A stretch of 64,000 nucleotides of DNA from Nitrospina sp. LS_NOB (GTDB lineage Bacteria; Nitrospinota; Nitrospinia; Nitrospinales; VA-1). The position numbers and the translations under genes are program-made. The stretch spans positions 124,001 to 188,000 of the forward strand of contig LFLA01000021.1 of NCBI GenBank assembly GCA_001542995.1, in the 5' to 3' direction. This document shows, in pieces, positions 44,400 through 53,608 of the stretch. The notes beneath the pieces were generated by a model, which was not told the DNA's origin, ran no database searches, and saw nothing but the letters and a program-made list of their open reading frames with translations. Each line of letters begins with the position of its first letter. Position 1 is the first letter of the stretch.

Positions 44400-44514
44400 C
44401 CACTGGGCGTGGGGCCAGGGGAAGGGTATAATGTGCCTTTACTATCAAATCTAATGTCTTTGGCGGTCGCGCAGCGTCACCGCCCTATTGCCACCGGCGG
44501 TTTCGCCGGTTAAC
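44400..44514. repeat. Palindromic modules between yidC and mnmE
   Basis: CCACTGGGCGTGGGGCCA at 44400-44417 begins at the last base of the yidC stop. An H4 hairpin CCGGCGGTTTCGCCGG ends six to eight bases before the mnmE ATG and would occupy its ribosome binding site. Confidence 0.7.
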
Positions 44515-44515
44515 T

Positions 44516-45892
44516 ATGAACGATACCATTACAGCTATCGCTACGCCGCCCGGTGAAGGGGGCATCGGCATCATCCGCATAAGCGGGAAGGACGCTTTAG
44601 CCATTGCCTCAAACCTGTTTCATCCGGCCACAGGCGAAGCCCTTAAAGAACCTGAGCCCCAGAAAGTTTTGTTTGGCGAGGTGCGCGACCCCGAATCCAG
44701 GCAGTGCATCGATCAGGTTCTTCTCACTTTTTTTAAAGGACCCAAAAGTTATACCGCCGAAGATGTCATCGAGATCAGCGCCCACGGCGGAACATGGATC
44801 ACCTCACGAATCCTCGAATTGATTTTGGGACAAGGGGCACGGTTGGCAGAACCGGGGGAATTCACCCGCCGCGCTTTCACCAACGGCAAGCTCGACCTAA
44901 CCCAGGCCGAAGCCGTCGCTGATGTCATCGGCTCCGCTTCCGACAAAGCTTTAAGTTCCGCACTAGCACAACTCAAAGGCGGACTCTCCCGCAGACTCAA
45001 CACCCTGCACGAAACCCTGCTCAACGCCCAGGCTCAACTGGAAGCGGCAATAGATTTTTCAGAAGACGGCCTCACCTTCCAGTCGCGGGAAGCCACACAA
45101 AACCAAATTCAACAAGTTGAAAAAGATTTAAGGAAACTGGTTTGCTCTTTTCGACAGGGACGGATTGTTCGGGAAGGAATGCGTGTTGCCCTGGTCGGCA
45201 AACCCAATGTCGGGAAATCCAGCCTGCTCAACGCGCTTTTGCGGGAAGATCGCGCCATCGTCACTGCCTACGCTGGAACTACCCGCGACACCCTCGAAGA
45301 ACGAGCCCGCATCAAAGACATCCATATCATTATCATCGACTCCGCCGGACTGCGCGACAACCCGGAAGTGATCGAAGAAGAAGGCATTGAAAGAACCCGT
45401 CTGGCTCTGGAAAAAGCCGACCTCGTACTGGTTGTGTTCGACCAATCCGAGCCCCTTGACGATAACGACGAACTACTGATGAATGAAGTGGGAGAAAAAC
45501 CCCGGCTGGTGTTGCTCAACAAATCCGATCTGCCTTCCTCCTGGCCACCGGATCAACTCAATAACTTTCTCGCAGAAGAAAAACCGATTGCTCTATCCGC
45601 CAAAACTCTTGAAGGATTCGATTCTTTAGAAGAAGCGCTCTACCAGAAAGCTATAGGTGGAGAACGAACCGGTGAATCAGTCGTCATCACCCGCGAACGC
45701 CATCGCGATCACCTGCAACAAGCCGCCGAAGCTCTGCAAAGAGCCAGCGAAAGTCTCATGGAAGGTCTGTCCGAAGAACTGGTAGCGGTGGATGTCACAC
45801 TGGCGATGGAACACCTCGGCTCCGTACTCGGCAAAACTTTCGAAGAAGACCTCCTGGACAAAATCTTCGGCCAGTTCTGCATCGGAAAATAA
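44516..45892 (+). CDS. mnmE: tRNA uridine-5-carboxymethylaminomethyl modification GTPase
   Basis: 458 residues. N-terminal folate-binding domain starting with DTITAIATPPGEGGIGIIRISG, inserted GTPase domain with G1 GKPNVGKSSLLNALL, GTTRDTLEE, G3 DSAGLR and G4 NKSD, and the C-terminal FGQFCIGK with the catalytic Cys. With MnmG it modifies wobble uridine of tRNAs. The ATG is preceded by a GC-rich palindrome rather than a visible Shine-Dalgarno. Confidence 0.96.
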   Translation: MNDTITAIATPPGEGGIGIIRISGKDALAIASNLFHPATGEALKEPEPQKVLFGEVRDPESRQCIDQVLLTFFKGPKSYTAEDVIEISAHGGTWITSRILELILGQGARLAEPGEFTRRAFTNGKLDLTQAEAVADVIGSASDKALSSALAQLKGGLSRRLNTLHETLLNAQAQLEAAIDFSEDGLTFQSREATQNQIQQVEKDLRKLVCSFRQGRIVREGMRVALVGKPNVGKSSLLNALLREDRAIVTAYAGTTRDTLEERARIKDIHIIIIDSAGLRDNPEVIEEEGIERTRLALEKADLVLVVFDQSEPLDDNDELLMNEVGEKPRLVLLNKSDLPSSWPPDQLNNFLAEEKPIALSAKTLEGFDSLEEALYQKAIGGERTGESVVITRERHRDHLQQAAEALQRASESLMEGLSEELVAVDVTLAMEHLGSVLGKTFEEDLLDKIFGQFCIGK

Positions 45893-45899
45893 CCGGCCA

Positions 45900-45942
45900 A
45901 GCCGCCGGGGGCAACGGGGCGGTGATACCCCTTCGGGGCATG
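45900..45942. repeat. H3 palindromic module after mnmE
   Basis: GCCGCCGGGGGC followed by ATACCCCTTCGGGGCATGA (about 45926-45942), similar to the modules near 36847, 38727 and 54433. The rest of the spacer to 46093 shows nothing else. Confidence 0.55.
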
Positions 45943-46093
45943 AAGTCTAAAGTTGAAATATAACACGCACTCGCGACCGCCTGAAAACCAAACTCCTGTA
46001 TAATGAATATTAGCGATGCTTTTTTCGCAAATGCCCTGCCGTGTTAAAATTGTTTAAACAGGCGCTTATCGACCCAAAGCGGACATTATTAAA

Positions 46094-46213
46094 ATGAGTT
46101 TTCTTGAGTCCCGCCGATACAGAAAACAGGTGAAGGGCAACAACAAAAAAGTCTCAACTTTTAACCTGTTCATAAAATGGAGGAAGGTTCATGCCGATAT
46201 CGTCTGCACTCAT
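46094..46213 (+). CDS. Possible 39-residue basic small ORF
   Basis: A frame from ATG 46094 reads a basic peptide (MSFLESRRYRKQV, then KWRKVHADIV) and overlaps the start of the UDG-like gene by 23 bases. It has no clear ribosome binding site. It may be a small gene or the stump of a gene cut by insertion of the AT-rich UDG-like gene. Confidence 0.25.
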
Positions 46214-46868
46214 TAAAATATATTCAGAAGTATCAGTGTGTAATGACAAATGTGCTAGCATAAGAAATGAACCAGAAAATGGTGTCATAGGTCGTAGTTA
46301 TTATTGCCCACATAACCCCAAAAATGTTTCTCTCTTGATGGTTAGTAAAAATCCTGCAAAAGGCCATATTGAAGAAGAAAAAATGTATCAAATGATGTCT
46401 GGTAAGGAACGTGTACATGCGCATGAAGATTTTATTCGAGCAAAGTTTGAAGGAAGAAATGATCTTATAAAATCTAGGTACCACGAAAACATACTTAGTT
46501 GGGTTTCCATAATCCTTGATGTGGAAGCATCTCATGAAGCTGTTTTCAAAAAATCGGCTTTGACTGCATTAGTTAAATGTGAATCTATCTCAGATAAAAC
46601 CACCACACTACCAAAATCAACCATCAGTAATTGCTCGGAAAAGTTTCTATTTAGAGAATTGGAGGTAATACAACCCTCATATCTTCTTGCATTAGGTCGC
46701 GAGGCTTATTCATTCCTTGAAAGCCCTAAAATCAAGCGGCTTCATAAACTACCTGTTGGCCGACTGTATCACCCTAGCTGGACAAATATGTCTGGCGGAG
46801 TAGAAAAATATAAAGCAAAAACCTTACCATGTTTAAGGAAACAGTACATTGCAGCGTGTAAACTCTAA
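46191..46868 (+). CDS. Uracil-DNA glycosylase superfamily-like protein
   Basis: 225 residues, GGAGGAAGG before the ATG. It carries the superfamily layout: VSLLMVSKNPAKGH (motif A region), ALTALVKCES, a Cys-rich stretch, the helix FRELEVIQPSYLLALGREAYSFL and RLYHPSWTN as the HPS motif B. Cysteines at several points (17, 21, 39, 129, 147) could bind an iron-sulfur cluster as in family 4/5 enzymes. The catalytic Asp/Glu is not obvious (NPAKG), so activity is uncertain. AT-rich compared with neighbours: probably acquired. Confidence 0.6.
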   Translation: MPISSALIKIYSEVSVCNDKCASIRNEPENGVIGRSYYCPHNPKNVSLLMVSKNPAKGHIEEEKMYQMMSGKERVHAHEDFIRAKFEGRNDLIKSRYHENILSWVSIILDVEASHEAVFKKSALTALVKCESISDKTTTLPKSTISNCSEKFLFRELEVIQPSYLLALGREAYSFLESPKIKRLHKLPVGRLYHPSWTNMSGGVEKYKAKTLPCLRKQYIAACKL

Positions 46869-47442
46869 CAAGTCTTTCCACACGGACGGTGCAAAACGTC
46901 GCCCATGAGTTAAATCGTTACTGTCCGCTTATGGCCGAAAACCGACGTTGATACTGCCTACGTAAATCGATTTCCACTGCTGTTTCCCGGCAACTGTTAA
47001 ACTTCCCAACCGCCGCCTTCAATCCTCCCTGCCCTTGACACGCTCAAGGTGACAACTAAACCTCACAAGGTCGTCATCGCGAGCGACTAGAAGGAGCGCG
47101 GCGATCCAGATTTGAAATCGCCTTCTGGTTTGCCGCGTCGGCAAAGCCTCCTCGTAAAGACGAGCCAACCCTCTCAGTCCCCCTTATCAGAGGGAAGTCC
47201 AAAAATTGAATTGCAAAAGAAAAAGACAAATCCCCCCGACCCCTGTGGTATTTAACATTAGCCTTCATGCCCGGAACGGGTACCTCGCAAAAGGGGGAGT
47301 AAAAAAACCAGCCCCCTCATTCCCCCTTGTCAGGGGGAGGTTGATCCTTCGACAAGCTCAGGGTGACACTGGTACCTCCTCAAGCCGAGAAAACTCTTTT
47401 CTAGCCAAAAAAAGTTATTGCAGTCGGCCCTGCGCCTAGCAG
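46869..47442. other. Intergenic region with other dispersed repeats
   Basis: No gene is credible in these 574 bases. They contain a sequence of the kind GTCATCGCGAGCGA...GCGCGGCGATCCAG, two forms of CCCCCTTNTCAGNGGGA, and TCCTTCGACAAGCTCAGGGTGAC. These are short motifs that occur as dispersed repeats in many bacterial genomes and are unlike the P/H modules elsewhere in the window. Confidence 0.6.
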
Positions 47443-49254
47443 TTAGACCATGCCGATGGCGGTGTGTTGCATTTGTTGGCGTTGTTCTTCGGTGACTTCG
47501 AGTTGCGGTAGGTGGTTGGAGCCGTATTTATCGATGTAGAGGAAGATGTATTCGCGGACACAGGTTCTTAAGTCCCATTTTGTGTTGTGGTTGCGCTCGA
47601 ACTCATCGAACACATTCAGCGCATCTTGAATGCTGAGTCCACCTTTGGTGGTGAAGTAGTAGTCGAGTGCCAGATCCCATTCCGGATTTTTGTAAAAGGT
47701 GATGCCGTATTTTTCCGGCTCAAACGCGACCGGACTGTATTTACCCAGCACGAATGTCATGAATCCGAGTGAGTGGATGTGGGCTGAGTTTTTCTCGACG
47801 AAGGCTTTACTGTCATCGGCTTCTTTTTCGGTTTCTCCGGGGAAACCGAAGAATCCCATCAAATGATTCCAAATTCCCGCTTCGGACGACATACGAAGAT
47901 TAGTTTCGATGGCATCGAGCTTGGTGGCTTTGTCCATGAGTTTTAGGACTCGCTGGTTGCCGGACTCGTAACCGAAGTGCAGGTACTTGCATCCCGATTC
48001 CGCCACATCTTTCCAGACTTGTTCATCTAATAGGGATTCTTCAAAGCGCATATGCGTGGTCCAGGCGATATCGAGTTTATCGTCGATCAAGCGGCGCGAA
48101 AGTTTCTGGAACAGTGCCGGGGGATAGGACTCATCGGTGAAATGAAAAAACCGGGTGCCGTATTTTTCTTTGAGGTGCTTGATTTCATCGGTGATCTGGT
48201 CGACCTGCTTGGTGCGGAACCCTTCGACGTAACCTTGAAAATGGTCGCAGAATGTGCACCGCCCATAATAACACCCGCGTGTCGCGAGATAGGGCAGGAT
48301 GAGATGCGGCACAAAATATTTTTCCAGCGGTAAACCATCAAAGTCCGGCGGCGGCAACTCGGCCAGATTTTCGGCACAGACTTCTTTGTTCGTGTGAATG
48401 CCGTTCTCGTCTTTATAGATCAAGTTGGGGAGCTGGGAAAAATCGCCTCCCTCTTTCACCGTTTCGGTCAATTTCAGATAGGCCGACTCGCCTTCATAAA
48501 CCACCGCCGTGTCGAACCATTCCCACAGTCTTTGCATTTCCGGCAGGGTGTCGCGGATGCGGGTGATGATGTTTCCGCCCAGAGTGATATGCGTTCCGGG
48601 GAACTCTTCCTTGATCATTTTGCAGAAGGTAAAGGTAGCAATGAGTTGTTTCTGTTGCACCACTGAGATACCGACCATTGCCGGACGCTCGCGTTCCATC
48701 ACCGGACGGATCAGCATGCGATAAACGTCGCGGTAAATATTGATCTGGTCGTCATCGATCGCTTCCAGAATTTCTGAGGACATGAACGGTTTGTAAACGA
48801 TGTCGGTCTCGATGGGTGGAAAACAGATTTGCGCCGGATAATAACCGAGCGAAACCACTGCCATAACCTGATGCAGGCAATTCGTCGCCCACTCCAACTG
48901 GTCGATATCGTAAAACGCTTTGCCGCGCAGGATGCCCTTGGCCCTTTCGACATCCGTGGAAAATTGTTGAAACTGTTCCGGTGTGCAGGTGATGAGCTTT
49001 TGCATCAACTCCTGCTCTTCCTCATCGAGTTTGCCTTCTTTTTCCTTGTCCTGAAGATAGCTGAGTTCGCTGGCAATGCGTTGCGCGACATGTTCCAAAA
49101 ACCGGGAACTGAAAAACAGGTCATACATCTCGACGTTGACATCCAACTGCGAAACGTCGTGACCTGCTGGGCGCAGAACTGAAGCCAGTGATGGCAGGCT
49201 CAAGTAGGGCTCGGAAGGTAACCAGTCAGGGGGAAATATGAGTAATGTTTTCAT
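47443..49254 (-). CDS. B12-binding domain radical SAM protein (copy 1)
   Basis: 603 residues. The N-terminal region (1-300) starts MKTLLIFPPDWLPSEPYLSL and includes a cobalamin-binding-type fold with HITLGGNIITRI and VVYEGE. The radical SAM domain has an expanded cluster motif Cys328-x4-Cys333-x2-Cys336 (GCYYGRCTFC), then FTDESYP, FGYESGNQRVL and MGFFGFPGET. The C-terminal 120 residues are helical. Class B-like enzymes of this kind methylate or rearrange unactivated carbons; the substrate is unknown. The second copy lies 108 bases upstream in the same direction, so the two probably form an operon. Confidence 0.85.
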   Translation of the reverse strand: MKTLLIFPPDWLPSEPYLSLPSLASVLRPAGHDVSQLDVNVEMYDLFFSSRFLEHVAQRIASELSYLQDKEKEGKLDEEEQELMQKLITCTPEQFQQFSTDVERAKGILRGKAFYDIDQLEWATNCLHQVMAVVSLGYYPAQICFPPIETDIVYKPFMSSEILEAIDDDQINIYRDVYRMLIRPVMERERPAMVGISVVQQKQLIATFTFCKMIKEEFPGTHITLGGNIITRIRDTLPEMQRLWEWFDTAVVYEGESAYLKLTETVKEGGDFSQLPNLIYKDENGIHTNKEVCAENLAELPPPDFDGLPLEKYFVPHLILPYLATRGCYYGRCTFCDHFQGYVEGFRTKQVDQITDEIKHLKEKYGTRFFHFTDESYPPALFQKLSRRLIDDKLDIAWTTHMRFEESLLDEQVWKDVAESGCKYLHFGYESGNQRVLKLMDKATKLDAIETNLRMSSEAGIWNHLMGFFGFPGETEKEADDSKAFVEKNSAHIHSLGFMTFVLGKYSPVAFEPEKYGITFYKNPEWDLALDYYFTTKGGLSIQDALNVFDEFERNHNTKWDLRTCVREYIFLYIDKYGSNHLPQLEVTEEQRQQMQHTAIGMV

Positions 49255-49308
49255 TTTTTAAGCGCTGTCTTAGTTCATTCAAAGCTTTTCTTAAAGGCAA
49301 TTCGCTGT

Positions 49309-49327
49309 CCCTGTTTTAAAAACAGGG
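49309..49327. promoter_or_regulatory. Short perfect palindrome between the radical SAM genes
   Basis: CCCTGTTTT-A-AAAACAGGG is a perfect 19-base inverted repeat in the 108-base gap between the two paralogues. It may be an attenuator or processing hairpin; no U-tract of terminator length follows. Confidence 0.4.
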
Positions 49328-49362
49328 CCGCTCATGGCCAAACTTAATTTTTCAAGGCACAT

Positions 49363-51165
49363 TTAGGCCCGGCAAAGGATCTTCTCCTCTTCTTCCGCCG
49401 GCGGTTGTTTACCACTCAGCGACTCTTTGCCAAACTTGTCGAGATACAGCAGAAAATGTTCGCGCGGCAACGTTCCCCACAATTGCAGGGACTTGAACAA
49501 CTCTTCCGCCATGCTGATGCATTCGCTGTTCATTTCCACGGCCTCATCGCGGGACATCCCCTTTTTAGCAACAAAATCCAGGTTCATGGCAATGTTTCTA
49601 TCTGGGTCTTCGATAATTCGTTCGATGGAAAACTTTTCCGGATACTGGTAGCAACTTGAATCCCGGTTCAGCAGGAACACTCCGGGGCCGAATGAATGGA
49701 TGGATTCGATGTTGTCGCGCAGAAAGTCGATGGTCTCCTGAGCCTCGGGCCGGGTTTCGGTGGGGAACCCGAAAAACAGGAACGAATGGTTCCAGATACC
49801 CGCCTTATGGCTCTTCATCAAAACGTCCTGTTCCACTTCCTTGGTGGTTCCTTTATCGATGAGCGCCAGCACCCGGTCGTTGGCGCTTTCCAATCCGAAC
49901 ATCAGGAAAATGAATCCCGCCTTTTTCATTTTCGCGAACAACTGATCGTCCATGACCTTTTCAAATTTCAGCAATGCCAGGGAGCAGATTTCCACCCCGC
50001 GTTCGATCATCAATTCCGAAACATCGTTGAGGGCGTGCGGCGAAACCGCTTCATCGGAAAAAGTGAAATATTTTGTGTTGTATTTTTTCATCAACGCTTC
50101 CAGTTCATCAACCATGGCATGGGTTTTCTGTTTGCCGTAGCGGTGTCCATAAACAAAACTATGCGTGCAGAAGGTGCACTTGCCCCAGTAACAACCCCGG
50201 CTCTGTAAAACGGGGATGATTGGGTATGGCGACAAGTAGCTATGCATCGGCAGGCCGTCGAAGGTCGGGCCGGGAATATCTTCAAACCTCAGTTCCACAC
50301 GTTCCTTGTTCTGCACCACTTCCCGTCCTTCCAGATGGATCAGGTTGGGCACGGTCGATAACGCATCCCCGGCCTTGAGCGCGGTGAGCAATCTATGCAG
50401 GGGTTCTTCGCCTTCGAAGGTCACGATACTATGGCAAAAATCATCAAAAAATTCCGGATGACCGATCAACTGACCGGCGTTGACGCTGAATATAGGACCA
50501 CCTAGAGTGATATGAAGATGCGGAAATTTTTCCTTGAGCAACCTGGCTAAAGTTAGCCCGGGAATGATCTGCGAGATGCCGACAATAGAGATGCCGACCA
50601 CGTCATAGTCTGACCAGTTTTCACCGGGAATCAAAATGCTCTCATATAAATGAATGAAGGGATTAGTCTCTTTGTCGCGGCTGGCTTCATGCGCTCTATG
50701 GGTGGACTCTTCAGCGCGAGTGCCGCTTTCAAAAGTCGACAGACTGAAAACCGCCGGTGCGTGCGCGTCGGAAACCAGTTTTAGAGCGGATTTGATCACC
50801 ATATCCGCTTGCTGATACGAGGGAAAATCGAAAAACCGTTCCGGAGTTCTGAGAACCGACTTTGCCTCCTCGACGCCGGCAATGATGCGGTCGGAAAATT
50901 TTAACCCCGTCGCCAAAACATCGAGATGAGATTTTTCTTTGATCGACAGAGAACTCTGGTTTTTGAGCGATTCCATTCGCTGAGCCATCAGGTTTTCAGC
51001 GTTTTGCAAAAGGGGTGCCGACAAAAAATGCTCGTAGGACGCTATATTAAAATCTCTTTGTTCCACCTCCCAACCTTTGGCGCGTAAATAGGCCGTCAGA
51101 TAGGGCGTGCTCAAATACGGCTGCGTGGGGTACCACTGTGCCGGAAAAATCAACAAGGTTTTCAT
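49363..51165 (-). CDS. B12-binding domain radical SAM protein (copy 2)
   Basis: 600 residues, clearly paralogous to the downstream gene: the same start (MKTLLIFPAQWYPTQPYLST), HITLGGPIFSV in the cobalamin-type domain, and Cys325-x4-Cys330-x2-Cys333 (GCYWGKCTFC). FSDEAVSPHALND, FGLESANDRVL and FFGFPTETRPE then follow. Sequence divergence between the two copies is considerable outside the core, so they probably act on different substrates or as a hetero-pair. No precursor peptide gene is seen around them. ATG start; the upstream 270 bases carry a promoter for the opposite strand. Confidence 0.85.
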   Translation of the reverse strand: MKTLLIFPAQWYPTQPYLSTPYLTAYLRAKGWEVEQRDFNIASYEHFLSAPLLQNAENLMAQRMESLKNQSSLSIKEKSHLDVLATGLKFSDRIIAGVEEAKSVLRTPERFFDFPSYQQADMVIKSALKLVSDAHAPAVFSLSTFESGTRAEESTHRAHEASRDKETNPFIHLYESILIPGENWSDYDVVGISIVGISQIIPGLTLARLLKEKFPHLHITLGGPIFSVNAGQLIGHPEFFDDFCHSIVTFEGEEPLHRLLTALKAGDALSTVPNLIHLEGREVVQNKERVELRFEDIPGPTFDGLPMHSYLSPYPIIPVLQSRGCYWGKCTFCTHSFVYGHRYGKQKTHAMVDELEALMKKYNTKYFTFSDEAVSPHALNDVSELMIERGVEICSLALLKFEKVMDDQLFAKMKKAGFIFLMFGLESANDRVLALIDKGTTKEVEQDVLMKSHKAGIWNHSFLFFGFPTETRPEAQETIDFLRDNIESIHSFGPGVFLLNRDSSCYQYPEKFSIERIIEDPDRNIAMNLDFVAKKGMSRDEAVEMNSECISMAEELFKSLQLWGTLPREHFLLYLDKFGKESLSGKQPPAEEEEKILCRA

Positions 51166-51215
51166 GATGGGTTAATGATAGCATTTTTACGATCTCAAGC
51201 CCAACGAGATAATAT

Positions 51216-51439
51216 TTGACATCAATTTCCTGCAAAGTATAATTGCCTATTTATACGATACATAAAGCTTTCTGGCCTGCCGACACTGTAATCCGGCAGG
51301 GTGAAGCCATCCTGAAACCGGGTTTTCCCCAATAGCAAAAAGGGCATTAATCCCAATTCCTCTCATATTATTTTTTGCAGCTTATTTGGGGCGAAAATGG
51401 GATTTTCCTGGCGTTTTCCGTCCATAAAGAGGTTTGAAC
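51216..51439 (+). promoter_or_regulatory. Consensus promoter and structured leader of the NHL gene
   Basis: TTGACA (51216-51221) and TATAAT (51238-51243) are both perfect with a 16-base spacer. About 190 bases of leader follow, with a strong hairpin CCTGCCG (51276-51282) / CGGCAGG (51294-51300). CACTGT in its loop and GAAGCCA just after it recall pieces of the cobalamin riboswitch core, but the other conserved parts are missing. The leader ends with AGAGG eight bases before the ATG. Confidence 0.65.
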
Positions 51440-53608
51440 ATGAAAAATCTTAAAGTTTTGATCGCACTGAATATTTTGCTGTGGGTGGCACTGTCTGCCA
51501 TCCCTGTGTTGGCAAAAACGGTCAAAGCCACTGAAACCGAAATTTCACTGGTCGATGGACTTGCCGTCGATAAAAAAGGCAATATTTTTATTGCCATGCG
51601 CGATCACAACATCATCAACCGTGTGGACACGCAAGGGAACATGACTCCCTTTGCCGGTACCGGCGAGTCCGGGTTCGGCGGGGACGGCGGAAAAGCCACC
51701 GATGCAAAGCTGAAAATACCCGCCGGCCTGACCTTCGATAAAAAAGGCAACCTCTATATCGCCGACCGAGACAACCACCGTATTCGAAAAGTGGACACAC
51801 GCGGCACCATCACCACGGTCGCAGGTAATGGCACAGCAGGGTTCAGCGGAGATGGCGGAAAAGCCACCGATGCCATGCTCAACCTGCCTTCTGGAATCGT
51901 CATCGATGATAAGGGGAATATTTATATTGCCGACCGCTCCAACGACCGGGTCCGCGTTGTCAACAGCAAAGGAATCATCACCACGATCGCAGGAAATGGC
52001 ATGGACGGATATAAAGGTGATTTAGGCCCAGCCACCCAGGCGCAACTGTCGAGACCGTTCGGGCTGGCCCTGGACAAAAAAGGCAATCTCTATATCGCGG
52101 ATCGCGGAAACAATCGGGTCCGAAAAGTCAATCCTCAGGGAATCATCACAACTGTTGCCGGCGACGGCAGCTTTTTTTACATGGGGGATAACGGCCCCGC
52201 CTATCGCGCTAGCATCGCAGGACCCACCGGCGTGGTGGTGGATGATAATGGCATCCTCTACATCGCTGACCGAAATAATAACCGGATCCGCGCGGTCGAC
52301 ACCCAGGGAATGATCCGAACCGTGGCAGGAACCGGGCAACAGGATTACAACGGTGATTCTGAAGTGGCCCGCGATACCAATTTGTACCTGCCTTTCGGGG
52401 TTGCTCTCGATCAGGATGACAAACTGCTCATTATTGACCGGTCGCATTATCGCATTCGTCGGGTAGACCCTCGTCGCGGCACTGTCATAACTGTTGCCGG
52501 AAATGGAGTGAAGATGTTTGCCGGAGATGGTGGCCCGGCTACCGGGGCAAACTTGAGTTTCCCCCACGGCATCGTCGTAGATAAAAATGACAACCTGCTT
52601 ATTTCCGATAAAGGGAACTACCGCATTCGCCGGGTTTCACCGGACGGAATCATCCAGACCATTGCTGGAAACGGGATACGGGGAAACATCGGTGACGGAC
52701 TACCGGCCCTGGAAGCTTCCATCTATGGTGCAACATCCCTGAAGCTGAATAATAAGGGAGAAATGTTCATCGTCAGTCCCAGTGGGTTTACCAGCATTAT
52801 TCGTAAAATAGATGAAAAGAACATCATGCGCAAAGTTTTGGGAACGGTAGATAATCACTATCTGGAGGCCATTTCCAAGAGTAAATACAAAGGCAGGGTC
52901 CAAACCGGGGAACTGGCGGTCATCACCACTTTTTCAGATATCGCCTTTGACCATAAAGGCAATATGTTTATTTCTGACCGGCTCAACCACCAGATCCGAA
53001 AAGTGTCTGCCCAAGGCGAAATTACCACCATCGCCGGTACCGGAGAGTCGGCCTATTATGGCGATGGCGGCCCGGCAAGCGAAGCCGCCTTTCGAGACCC
53101 CAGCGCTCTGACCACCGACAAGGAGGGCAACTTGTATATCGCCGATGGTGCCAATAACATGATCCGTAAAATAGACACTAAAGGCATTGTCAGCACCATC
53201 GCCGGCAACGGCAATCACGAAAACTCGGGAGATGGCGGCCCGGCATTAAAAGCGGCAATTCGCAATATGGACTACCTGGCTATGAGTCCGGCTGGCGAAC
53301 TGCATATTGTAGGCATGAACTCCAATACCGTAAGAAAAATCACCAAGGATGGAAAAATCGAAACGGTTGCAGGGAAAGGCTATCAAGGCTATTCTGGCGA
53401 CGGCGGCCCGGCCACCAAAGCCATGCTCAAAAGTCCTTCGGCAATCACTTTCGACTCAAAAGGTAATTTATATATTTCTGATATGGGAAATAGCCGCATT
53501 CGTAAAGTGGACACTAACGGAACCATCTCCACTTTTGCGGGAACAGGAACCTTCGGCTGGGCTCAGGATGGAGAAACAGTAGAAATTTATCTACAAAACT
53601 TCCCCTAA
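51440..53608 (+). CDS. Exported NHL-repeat beta-propeller protein
   Basis: The ATG at 51440 follows AGAGG at good distance (a TTG six bases earlier is unlikely). A signal peptide (residues 1-27, ending PVLAK) leads into about 11 NHL repeats of 55-60 residues. Each has a GNLYIADRxNHRIRKVD strand pair and an (I/V)AGNG...GDGGPA linker. They would close into one or two beta-propellers of six or so blades. NHL propellers bind proteins, RNA or carbohydrates; no enzymatic motif is seen. Periplasmic or surface location inferred. Confidence 0.9.
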   Translation: MKNLKVLIALNILLWVALSAIPVLAKTVKATETEISLVDGLAVDKKGNIFIAMRDHNIINRVDTQGNMTPFAGTGESGFGGDGGKATDAKLKIPAGLTFDKKGNLYIADRDNHRIRKVDTRGTITTVAGNGTAGFSGDGGKATDAMLNLPSGIVIDDKGNIYIADRSNDRVRVVNSKGIITTIAGNGMDGYKGDLGPATQAQLSRPFGLALDKKGNLYIADRGNNRVRKVNPQGIITTVAGDGSFFYMGDNGPAYRASIAGPTGVVVDDNGILYIADRNNNRIRAVDTQGMIRTVAGTGQQDYNGDSEVARDTNLYLPFGVALDQDDKLLIIDRSHYRIRRVDPRRGTVITVAGNGVKMFAGDGGPATGANLSFPHGIVVDKNDNLLISDKGNYRIRRVSPDGIIQTIAGNGIRGNIGDGLPALEASIYGATSLKLNNKGEMFIVSPSGFTSIIRKIDEKNIMRKVLGTVDNHYLEAISKSKYKGRVQTGELAVITTFSDIAFDHKGNMFISDRLNHQIRKVSAQGEITTIAGTGESAYYGDGGPASEAAFRDPSALTTDKEGNLYIADGANNMIRKIDTKGIVSTIAGNGNHENSGDGGPALKAAIRNMDYLAMSPAGELHIVGMNSNTVRKITKDGKIETVAGKGYQGYSGDGGPATKAMLKSPSAITFDSKGNLYISDMGNSRIRKVDTNGTISTFAGTGTFGWAQDGETVEIYLQNFP

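Noticed and set aside
51250-51330. Cobalamin riboswitch
   Set aside because: Only two short matches (CACTGT, GAAGCCA) exist; the other conserved core parts are missing, so it was kept as a leader of unknown type.
49255-51439. RiPP precursor peptide next to the radical SAM genes
   Set aside because: Neither the 108-base gap nor the 270-base upstream spacer contains a short ORF with a ribosome binding site.
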